Assembly: GCA_018652475.1 (NCBI GenBank)
Contig: JABICB010000001.1
Coordinates: 1 to 38,714 of the forward strand
Origin: an archaeon
Lineage (GTDB): Archaea > Nanobdellota > Nanobdellia > SCGC-AAA011-G17 > PNOQ01
Length of the DNA: 38,714 nt
Direction of reading: 5' to 3'
The notes under the pieces are model-generated. The model did not search any database. It was not told where the DNA came from and saw nothing but the letters and a program-made list of their open reading frames with translations. Below are positions 33,183 to 38,714 of this stretch, one piece after another; within the stretch, counting starts at the first letter, position 1; each line of letters begins with the position of its first letter. Made by a program: the position numbers and the translations under genes.

Positions 33183-33984
33183 AGATTATTTTGTCTCGGC
33201 ATTAATCGGGACGACATTAGGATTAACTTTAAGTTTTTCTCCAAATATTATTAAAAATATCAATTCAAAACCAAATTTGGAAAAAGTACAAACCATTGCA
33301 AGTGAAGTAAACTATGAAATAAATGATTATTTTTTACCAAACAATAAAAAACCAGAATTAATTCTTATTGGAGATATACATGGGAGTACAAATACTCAAA
33401 TAAGTAAAATTTTGAATAAATTAGTAAGTAATAACGACGAGGTTCTAATTGAATGTCCAACAAATCAAACAACTCTCGAATCAGTTATAGAAAGGGAATA
33501 TTTAAGGCCACTATTTGAAGGAAAAAAGTTAACAAATATTTCTATTGAGGGAACTGATGATAGCCTATTAGTTGAGCAAAGTTTAGAAGTGGTAGAAATT
33601 ATGGATTATTCAAATTACTTAGGTATAAAAAAACTTTCAAGACTTGCAACAAATTATCTAATTTCTATTGCATATGAAAGGGATAGATTTTCCTTTTCTC
33701 CAAAGATAATCGAGTCTATAGAAAAGAATAGAATAAAAAACAATTCAATAAGAAATTTATTGGGATTAAGTGCATCCAGTGAATCATATCAAATCATAGG
33801 TTCATTACATTTGGAAATGGATGAAATAAGGAAGAATTTAAAAAAAGAAGGCGTTTCTTATATTTCGCTAATTCCTAACTTTGAATTAGAAAAAGATAGT
33901 GTATTAAGTCAAGAACGAAGAATAAATGCACAAAAAATATACGATAAGTCAAGAGGATATTTTAACCAATCAAAAGGTTTATAA
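33142..33984 (+). CDS. TraB/Tiki-like membrane-anchored protein
   Basis: A 280-residue protein: a basic N-terminus, one membrane helix (YFVSALIGTTLGLTLSF, 16-32), then a domain resembling the TraB/PrgY/GumN (Tiki) hydrolase fold. Motif candidates are GDIHG (77-81, the GxxH position), Glu104 in VLIECP, ERDR (179-182), and GSLHLE (220-225), the position of the family's G-x-x-H-L. Family members include eukaryotic Tiki (a membrane metalloprotease) and bacterial TraB/PrgY; the activity here is inferred. The ATG at 33142 lies within the previous gene (41-base overlap) with AGGAG upstream at 33126-33130. The gene ends 109 bases before uL3. Confidence 0.65.
   Translation: MERKQKQKQNSKLKDYFVSALIGTTLGLTLSFSPNIIKNINSKPNLEKVQTIASEVNYEINDYFLPNNKKPELILIGDIHGSTNTQISKILNKLVSNNDEVLIECPTNQTTLESVIEREYLRPLFEGKKLTNISIEGTDDSLLVEQSLEVVEIMDYSNYLGIKKLSRLATNYLISIAYERDRFSFSPKIIESIEKNRIKNNSIRNLLGLSASSESYQIIGSLHLEMDEIRKNLKKEGVSYISLIPNFELEKDSVLSQERRINAQKIYDKSRGYFNQSKGL
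33150..33167 (+). repeat. GAAACA tandem repeat in a gene overlap
   Basis: Three perfect copies of a 6-base unit (GAAACA) lie where the orphan gene and the TraB-like gene overlap, giving Glu-Thr repeats in one frame and Lys-Gln repeats in the other. Copy-number change would add two residues to both proteins without shifting either frame. Confidence 0.8.
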
Positions 33985-34000
33985 ATTACATATTCTGACT

Positions 34001-34039
34001 TTAGAATCCCCTACTGTACGTTGCAGTCGCTGATTCTAA
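34001..34039 (+). ncRNA. Candidate structured RNA hairpin before uL3
   Basis: The arms TTAGAATC (34001-34008) and GATTCTAA (34032-34039) are perfectly complementary. Inside them sit a symmetric 4+4 internal loop (CCCT and CGCT), a 6-base-pair inner stem (ACTGTA with TGCAGT, one G-U pair) and a 3-base loop CGT. The region is more G+C-rich than its surroundings and ends before the uL3 TATA box. It could be an RNA leader, a small RNA, or the end of the upstream transcript. No tRNA, C/D or H/ACA signature is seen. TTTATAAA lies upstream at 33978-33985. Confidence 0.45.
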
Positions 34040-34058
34040 GAGAGGACTCTATCAAAAG

Positions 34059-34068
34059 ATTTAAATAG
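34059..34068 (+). promoter_or_regulatory. TATA box for the ribosomal protein operon
   Basis: ATTTAAATAG lies about 30 bases before the uL3 ATG at 34094. The predicted start is about 34087, after the hairpin at 34001-34039, so this promoter alone would not transcribe the hairpin. Confidence 0.55.
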
Positions 34069-34093
34069 GGAACTATTACCCCAAAAAGTAAAA

Positions 34094-35044
34094 ATGGCAA
34101 CACCAACAAAACCAAGATCAGGAAGTTTGCAATTCTGGCCCAGGGTAAGGGCAAAAAGAATGCAAGCAAGGATTAGACAATGGGCTAATTCATCTAGTAA
34201 TGAAGTAATTGGTTTTGCAGGTTATAAGGCAGGCATGACTCATTTATCTATTATTGATAAAGAAAAAGGCATGACAAATGGAGAAAGGATTTCAGTTCCA
34301 GCAACTATAATTGAATGCCCATCCATAAAACCTATTTCTGTTCGAGTTTACAAACAAAATTATAGGGGATTGCAAGTTATTGATGAAATCCCTGCAAAAA
34401 AATTAGATAAAGAATTATCACGAAGATTAATATTGCCAAAAAAAGAAAAAACTGTCGAAGATCCAAAAGTTTTTGACGAATTAAGATTATTAGTTTACAC
34501 ACAACCAAAATTAACTGGAATTGGTAAGAAAAAACCAGAAGTATTCGAATTAGGTATAAATGGGGATTTAGAATATGCTAAATCACTATTAGAAAAAGAA
34601 ATAACTCTTGAAGATGTATTCAAACCAGGACAATATATAGATACTCACTCAATTACAACAGGTAAGGGATTTCAGGGAGTAGTAAAAAGGTTTGGAGTAA
34701 CATTAAAATCACACAAGTCCGAGAAAAAAAGAAGATCCATAGGTAACTTAGGACCTTTCACACCAAGAAGAGTTTCATTCAAAGTACCTCAAACTGGTCA
34801 AATGGGATGTCACACAAGAACTGAATATAATAAATTAATTTTAGGAATGGGTGCTAATCCAGAAGATGTAAACCAATCAGGTGGAATCAGAGGATATGGA
34901 GTTGTAAAAGGAAATTATTTATTAATTAAAGGTTCAGTTCCAGGACCAAAGAAAAGATTAATCAAATTTACAAAATCAATAAGAGGAACAAAAGATATTT
35001 CCGAACAAGATATAAGGAGAATAAGTACTAACTCTAAAAGATGA
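34094..35044 (+). CDS. rpl3: Ribosomal protein uL3
   Basis: Large-subunit protein near the peptidyl-transferase centre. The 316-residue sequence has the archaeal N-terminus (KPRSGSLQFWPRVRAKR) and the family core (GFAGYKAGMTHL, TGKGFQGVVKRFGV, RRSIGNLGPFTPRRV, QTGQMGCHTRTEYNKLIL). The end overlaps the uL4 ATG in an ATGA junction. It opens a ribosomal operon in archaeal order: uL3, uL4, uL23, uL2, uS19, uL22, uS3. Confidence 0.98.
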   Translation: MATPTKPRSGSLQFWPRVRAKRMQARIRQWANSSSNEVIGFAGYKAGMTHLSIIDKEKGMTNGERISVPATIIECPSIKPISVRVYKQNYRGLQVIDEIPAKKLDKELSRRLILPKKEKTVEDPKVFDELRLLVYTQPKLTGIGKKKPEVFELGINGDLEYAKSLLEKEITLEDVFKPGQYIDTHSITTGKGFQGVVKRFGVTLKSHKSEKKRRSIGNLGPFTPRRVSFKVPQTGQMGCHTRTEYNKLILGMGANPEDVNQSGGIRGYGVVKGNYLLIKGSVPGPKKRLIKFTKSIRGTKDISEQDIRRISTNSKR

Positions 35045-35880
35045 AAGCAACAATACTAGATATAACTGGAAAAAAGAAATCTGAAATAACTTTCCCTAGT
35101 CAGTTCAATGAAGAAATTAGGGCAGACTTAATAAAGAAAGTAGCAGTTGCCGCACAAGCAAATAAAAGGCAAAAATATGGTGCAACTCATAAAGCAGGTA
35201 TGAAACATTCAGCAACAGTATCTAGAAGAAGAAAAGATTACAGAGGTAGTTATGGACACGGTATCTCAAGAGTTCCAAGAAAGGTAATATTAAGAAGAGG
35301 AACAAGATTTGTTTGGATTGGTGCAATAGTTTCTGGAATGGTTGGAGGAAGGAGAGCTCACCCACCAAAGACAGAAAAGAATTGGGATCAAAAAATTAAT
35401 AATAAAGAAAGATTGAAAGCAATCAGATCAGCTATGGCTGCAACATTAAACAAAGATATGTTAAAAGAAAGTGGTTTTTCCACCTTTGAACCTATTGTTG
35501 TGGACAAATTAGAATCAATAAATAAAACTAAAGATTTACTAATAACTTTAAATGCATTAAATTTAGATAAAGAATTAGAGAGATCAAGAGAAAAGAAGAT
35601 TAGGGCAGGAAGAGGAACATCCAGGGGTAGAAAATACCAACGGAAGAAAGGTCCATTAGTAGTAGTAGTAAATTCAGATTCAATATTAAAGGCTGCACAG
35701 AATATTCCTGGATTGGAAATTGTTTCAGTTGATAAATTAAATATAACTTTACTTGCACCTGGAGCACGAGCCGGAAGATTAACTATCTGGTCAAAAGGAG
35801 CATTAGAAAAGTTAGAGAAAGAACAATTATTCACTGGAAAAAAAGTGGCAGTGAAAAAAATAGAGAAGGTAGCAAAATAA
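35041..35880 (+). CDS. rpl4: Ribosomal protein uL4
   Basis: Large-subunit protein lining the exit tunnel. The 279-residue sequence shows the archaeal/eukaryotic loop region (RQKYGATHKAGMKHSATVSR, YGHGISRVPRKV) and the later segment RAGRGTSRGRKYQRKKGPLV, with the C-terminal ITLLAPGARAGRLTIWSKGALEKL. Translation is coupled to uL3 by an overlap of 4 bases. The uL23 ATG begins 1 base after its stop. Confidence 0.98.
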   Translation: MKATILDITGKKKSEITFPSQFNEEIRADLIKKVAVAAQANKRQKYGATHKAGMKHSATVSRRRKDYRGSYGHGISRVPRKVILRRGTRFVWIGAIVSGMVGGRRAHPPKTEKNWDQKINNKERLKAIRSAMAATLNKDMLKESGFSTFEPIVVDKLESINKTKDLLITLNALNLDKELERSREKKIRAGRGTSRGRKYQRKKGPLVVVVNSDSILKAAQNIPGLEIVSVDKLNITLLAPGARAGRLTIWSKGALEKLEKEQLFTGKKVAVKKIEKVAK

Positions 35881-35881
35881 A

Positions 35882-36142
35882 ATGGATCCATACAATACAA
35901 TAAAATATTTATTAGGAACTGAAAAAGCAGTAAGAATCTTAGAAGAAGATAATAGGATTGTTTGTATTGTTCATAAAAAAGCAGATAAGGCTAAAATTAA
36001 AGAAGCATTTGAAGAAGCTTTCAAAGTTAAGGTAACAAAAATAAATACTTTAGTTACTCCACAAGGAAAAAAGAAGGCATATATAACTTTATCAGGGGAT
36101 CATCCTGCAATAGATATTGCAACAGAATTAGGATTAATGTAA
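35882..36142 (+). CDS. rpl23: Ribosomal protein uL23
   Basis: Exit-tunnel rim protein that docks chaperones and SRP. The 86-residue sequence matches archaeal uL23: NTIKYLLGTEKAVRILEEDN, a basic central part, VKVTKINTLVTPQGKKKAYI. The start ATG is 1 base after the uL4 stop and the uL2 ATG 1 base after its own. Confidence 0.97.
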   Translation: MDPYNTIKYLLGTEKAVRILEEDNRIVCIVHKKADKAKIKEAFEEAFKVKVTKINTLVTPQGKKKAYITLSGDHPAIDIATELGLM

Positions 36143-36143
36143 G

Positions 36144-36869
36144 ATGGGAAAAAGAATAATATCACAGAGAAGAGGAAGAGGAACTTCAACTTATAGGGCA
36201 CACAGTTTCAACTATAAGGGAATGGTTAGTCATAGAATCTATGATCAAATCGAACAAGAAAGTGTAATCTTTGGAAAAGTACTTGATATAATGCATTGCC
36301 CAGGACATTCAGCGCCACTTGCACTTATTGAGTATGAAAATAAAGAAAGAGTATTAACTCTTGCCTGTAAAGGAATGAATACTAAACAAATCGTACAATC
36401 TGGTTCAAAGGCAGAACCACTATTAGGAAATACAGTTCCAATAAGTAGCGTAGAAATAGGTATGGAAATCTTTAATATTGAAAATTCAACTGGAGACGGT
36501 GGAAAATATGTAAAGGCTGCAGGTGGATCAGCAAAAGTAGTATCAAAATCAGATAAAAAAGTAAAAATAAAATTTGCATCAAAAAAATTCAAAGAAGTAA
36601 CTAATACTTGCAGAGTAACAGTAGGAGTCATTGCCTCAACAGGTAAGACTGACAAACCTTTTGTTAAAGCAGGTAATAGATATTATGCAATGAAAGCTCG
36701 TAATAAATTATGGCCAAAAACTTCCGGAGTTGCAATGAACTCAGTAGACCATCCATTTGGATCCGGCCGTGGAAGACACATTGGTAAATCAAAAGTTGCT
36801 CCCCGTAATGCACCTCCTGGAAGAAAGGTTGGTCCAATAAGGGCAAGAAGATTAGGTAAGAAGAAATAA
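36144..36869 (+). CDS. rpl2: Ribosomal protein uL2
   Basis: Large-subunit protein essential for peptidyl transfer and subunit joining. The 241-residue sequence begins MGKRIISQRRGRGTSTYRAH, has the SH3-like and OB-fold segments (VLDIMHCPGHSAPLALIEYE, CRVTVGVIASTGKTDKPFVKAG) and the conserved C-terminal loop AMNSVDHPFGSGRGRH. It ends in the basic RARRLGKKK. Archaeal in type and of normal length. Confidence 0.98.
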   Translation: MGKRIISQRRGRGTSTYRAHSFNYKGMVSHRIYDQIEQESVIFGKVLDIMHCPGHSAPLALIEYENKERVLTLACKGMNTKQIVQSGSKAEPLLGNTVPISSVEIGMEIFNIENSTGDGGKYVKAAGGSAKVVSKSDKKVKIKFASKKFKEVTNTCRVTVGVIASTGKTDKPFVKAGNRYYAMKARNKLWPKTSGVAMNSVDHPFGSGRGRHIGKSKVAPRNAPPGRKVGPIRARRLGKKK

Positions 36870-36871
36870 AA

Positions 36872-37270
36872 ATGGCAAAAAAAGAATTCAAATTTCACGG
36901 AAAATCACTTGAAGAAGTTAAAACAATGAGTTTAACAGAGTTTGGTAAACTATTGCCTTCTAGACAAAGGAGATCTCTTCAAAGAGGTTATACTGAAGCA
37001 CAGAAGAAATTAATATATAAAGTGAAAAGAACAAATGAAGGAACTTACAAAAAAACAATAAAAACTCATTGTAGAGATGTAATAATAGTTCCATCTATGC
37101 TTGGATTAACTATTTTAATTCATACTGGAAGAAAATTTGAGGCATTAATGGTAGTTCCAGAAATGTTAGGTCATTTCTTAGGAGAGTTTGCTTTAACTAG
37201 AACAAGATTGCAACATTCTTCACCAGGTATCGGTGCTACAAGATCAAGTGCATCACAATCAACACACTAA
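36872..37270 (+). CDS. rps19: Ribosomal protein uS19
   Basis: Small-subunit head protein at the subunit interface. The 132-residue sequence has the archaeal features LLPSRQRRSLQRGYTEAQKK, THCRDVIIVPSMLGLTILIH and MLGHFLGEFALTRTRLQHSSPGIGATRSS. The ATG follows the uL2 stop by 2 bases; the uL22 ATG follows its stop by 2 bases. Confidence 0.98.
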   Translation: MAKKEFKFHGKSLEEVKTMSLTEFGKLLPSRQRRSLQRGYTEAQKKLIYKVKRTNEGTYKKTIKTHCRDVIIVPSMLGLTILIHTGRKFEALMVVPEMLGHFLGEFALTRTRLQHSSPGIGATRSSASQSTH

Positions 37271-37272
37271 AA

Positions 37273-37830
37273 ATGAGTACTGAAACAAAAAAAACGGAAA
37301 AGAAAATAGTAGCTAAAGTAGATACTAAAGTAGATACTAAAGTAGATACTAAAGTAGATACTAAAGTAGATACTAAAGTAGATACTAAATTAGATACTAA
37401 AGTTGAAAAGAAAGTAGAAGTTAAAGATCATACTGCAAAAGTAGATGTTAAAAATCTAAGAATTTCAACAAAGTTTTCAGTAGAGATTGGTAAATTCATT
37501 ATTAAAAAAAATCTTCAAACTGCAAAAAAAATGTTAGAAGAAGTAATACTAATAAAACAAGCAGTTCCAATGAAGAAATACAAAAAAGAAGTTCCCCATA
37601 AAGTTGGAATGGCTGCAGGAAGATATCCAGTAAAAGCTTCAGAAGCAGTATTAATGTTATTAAAATCAGTAGAAAGTAATGCTGAAGAAAAAGGATTAGC
37701 AACTGAGAAATTAATAATCTCTGAATTCATTACTGGAAAAGGTACAAATCAGATGCATCAAGGTAGGCATAGAGGAAGATCAATGAAGAGAACTCATATT
37801 AAAATAGTAGTTAGGGAATCTGAAAAATGA
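37273..37830 (+). CDS. rpl22: Ribosomal protein uL22 with repeat-rich N-terminal extension
   Basis: Exit-tunnel protein of 185 residues. The conserved uL22 body starts near residue 55 (VDVKNLRISTKFSVEIGKFI) and has KMLEEVILIKQAVPMKKYKKEVPHK, GMAAGRYPVKASEAVLMLLKSVESNAEEKGL and TGKGTNQMHQGRHRGRSMKRTHI. It is preceded by an extension of about 50 residues, with seven VDTK/LDTK tetrapeptides in a row (residues 16-43). This tail is not part of standard uL22 and would be flexible. Its stop overlaps the uS3 ATG. Confidence 0.96.
   Translation: MSTETKKTEKKIVAKVDTKVDTKVDTKVDTKVDTKVDTKLDTKVEKKVEVKDHTAKVDVKNLRISTKFSVEIGKFIIKKNLQTAKKMLEEVILIKQAVPMKKYKKEVPHKVGMAAGRYPVKASEAVLMLLKSVESNAEEKGLATEKLIISEFITGKGTNQMHQGRHRGRSMKRTHIKIVVRESEK
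37318..37401 (+). repeat. 12-bp tandem repeat in uL22 N-terminus
   Basis: Seven copies of a unit GTAGATACTAAA (one variant TTAGATACTAAA) run in frame, encoding VDTK repeats. The near-perfect DNA identity suggests recent expansion by slippage. Confidence 0.95.
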
Positions 37831-38714
37831 TAGAGAGAAAAACAATAAAAAAGAAAATGGATTTATTTCTTGTAGAGAAGTATATCTCCGATGAATTAGA
37901 TAAACCGGGATATAGTCATACTGAAATTCAAAGAACTCCATTGGGTGAAAAAATCTTAATTTACACTTCAAAACCAGGATTAATTGTAGGGAGGGGCGGT
38001 TCAACAATAAAAGAATTAACCGAAGTATTGAAAAAAAGATTCAAACTAGAAAATCCCCAGATCGAAGTTAATGAAATCAACAGTCCCTTTTTGGATGCAT
38101 CTTCAGTTGCAAGAAGCATAGTGCATAGTTTCGATAGATTCGGACCAAGAAGATTCAAATTAACAGGATATAGAACTTTAAAAAGTATAATGGATGCAGG
38201 AGCATTAGGTGCAGAAATTGTTATTGCAGGAAGAGGAGTCCCAAGTAGTAGATCTAGAACTTGGAGATTCTCAGCAGGATATTTAAAAAAATCAGGAGAT
38301 ATATCTGAAAATCATACTGAAAGAGGAATGGGTACAGCTCATTTAAAATCAGGTTCAATTGGAATAAAAGTTAGTATCTTAACTCCGGATGTAAATTTAC
38401 CAGATAAGGTAAAAATATATTCAGAAGAGCCTATCAAAGTTGAAGAAATAACTGAAAAGGTTGAAACTAAGGTTGAAGAAAAAGCAGAAGCTAAAGTTAA
38501 GGCTGCAACTGAAACTAAAGAAAAGAAAGAAGTTAAAACTAAAACTAAGGATAAAGTAGAAGCTAAAGTAGAAGCTAAAGTAGAAGCTAAAGCAGAAGCT
38601 AAAGTAGAAGCTAAAGTAGAAGCTAAAGCAGAAGTTAAAGAAGAAGTTAAAGAAGAAGTTAAAGAAGAAGTTAAAGTTCCAACTGCTGCTGAATTAAAAG
38701 AGAAAAAAACTGAA
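37827..38714 (+). CDS. rps3: Ribosomal protein uS3 with Val-Glu-Ala-Lys repeat tail (C-terminus outside window)
   Basis: Small-subunit mRNA-entry protein with a KH domain. The 296 visible residues contain the type-2 KH domain with GLIVGRGGSTIKEL (GRGG at 55-58), the segment ARSIVHSFDRFGPRRFK, and the C-terminal domain with GAEIVIAGRGVPSSRSRTWRFSAG and GSIGIKVSIL. From about residue 210 a charged tail follows with [VA]E[AV]K repeats (residues 244-283). The ATG overlaps the uL22 stop. No stop codon is reached before the window ends. Confidence 0.97.
   Translation, partial: MIERKTIKKKMDLFLVEKYISDELDKPGYSHTEIQRTPLGEKILIYTSKPGLIVGRGGSTIKELTEVLKKRFKLENPQIEVNEINSPFLDASSVARSIVHSFDRFGPRRFKLTGYRTLKSIMDAGALGAEIVIAGRGVPSSRSRTWRFSAGYLKKSGDISENHTERGMGTAHLKSGSIGIKVSILTPDVNLPDKVKIYSEEPIKVEEITEKVETKVEEKAEAKVKAATETKEKKEVKTKTKDKVEAKVEAKVEAKAEAKVEAKVEAKAEVKEEVKEEVKEEVKVPTAAELKEKKTE
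38556..38675 (+). repeat. 12-bp degenerate tandem repeat in the uS3 tail
   Basis: Ten in-frame units of the form GTAGAAGCTAAA, with variants GCAGAAGCTAAA and GAAGAAGTTAAA, encode VEAK, AEAK, AEVK and EEVK. They share the 12-base length, A-rich composition and Lys-at-position-4 pattern of the uL22 repeat. Confidence 0.95.

Noticed and set aside
34001-34039. Hairpin before uL3 as a tRNA, C/D box or H/ACA RNA
   Set aside because: No cloverleaf, no RUGAUGA box with paired CUGA, and no ACA box at the expected distance after the stem.
35388-35900. 170-codon minus-strand frame opposite uL4
   Set aside because: Antisense shadow of a conserved ribosomal protein gene.
37318-37401. CRISPR-like short repeats in uL22
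   Set aside because: Units are 12 bases, contiguous without spacers, in frame with uL22, and explained as protein tandem repeats.

Overview
The window comes from a strongly A+T-rich archaeal chromosome. The information-processing genes are archaeal/eukaryotic in type: family B DNA polymerase, FEN-1, both RFC subunits, MCM, an RPA-like protein, TBP, topoisomerase VI, aIF1A, aIF2-beta, and archaeal-type uL3/uL4/uL23/uL2/uS19/uL22/uS3. The genes are tightly packed, many look leaderless (a TATA box about 25 bases before the ATG), and two large secreted proteins carry Cys-rich 'CGDG...GE.CD' motifs. This suggests a small-genome DPANN archaeon, perhaps Pacearchaeota/Woesearchaeota; that placement is inference from gene style, since no phylogeny was run. 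No gene-free stretch exceeds 300 bases; the longest is about 110 bases, before uL3.

Layout. 1-3910: a type II methionine aminopeptidase cut by the window edge, diverging from PolB and FEN-1. 3903-5361: two unrecognised membrane proteins on the minus strand. 5467-9753: a Trm5-like tRNA methyltransferase, then a HerA-like ATPase and the rfcS-rfcL pair on the minus strand. 9853-13573: IleRS and TBP. 13624-17409: a compact unit of MCM, RPA-like OB-fold protein, aIF2-beta, DUF424 and a short protein resembling only the C-terminal part of NMD3. 17475-18767: a substrate-binding protein gene interrupted by one TAA, plus a small membrane protein. 18817-22384: aIF1A, a Dim2/Pno1-like KH protein, Top6B and Top6A, followed by tRNA-Ile(GAT). 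22582-29445: two large surface proteins, one Cys-rich and one with parallel beta-helix repeats. 29435-32034 (minus): a stand-alone tRNA-binding domain, MetRS and a membrane-anchored Lon-type protease. 32084-32488 (minus): tRNA-Glu, a small Cys/His protein and tRNA-Gln. 32568-33984: an orphan protein overlapped by a TraB/Tiki-like membrane protein. 34094-38714: the ribosomal protein operon, cut inside uS3.

How the parts fit. PolB and FEN-1 end in PCNA-binding (PIP) motifs, and RFC loads PCNA, so with MCM, RPA and Top6 the window holds much of the replication machinery. Translation is covered by initiation factors, IleRS, MetRS, tRNAs and ribosomal proteins. The least explained parts are the TraB-like protein and its overlapping partner, the ORF between two tRNAs, the hairpin before uL3, the NMD3-like fragment, the interrupted binding protein, and the tetrapeptide-repeat tails on uL22 and uS3.
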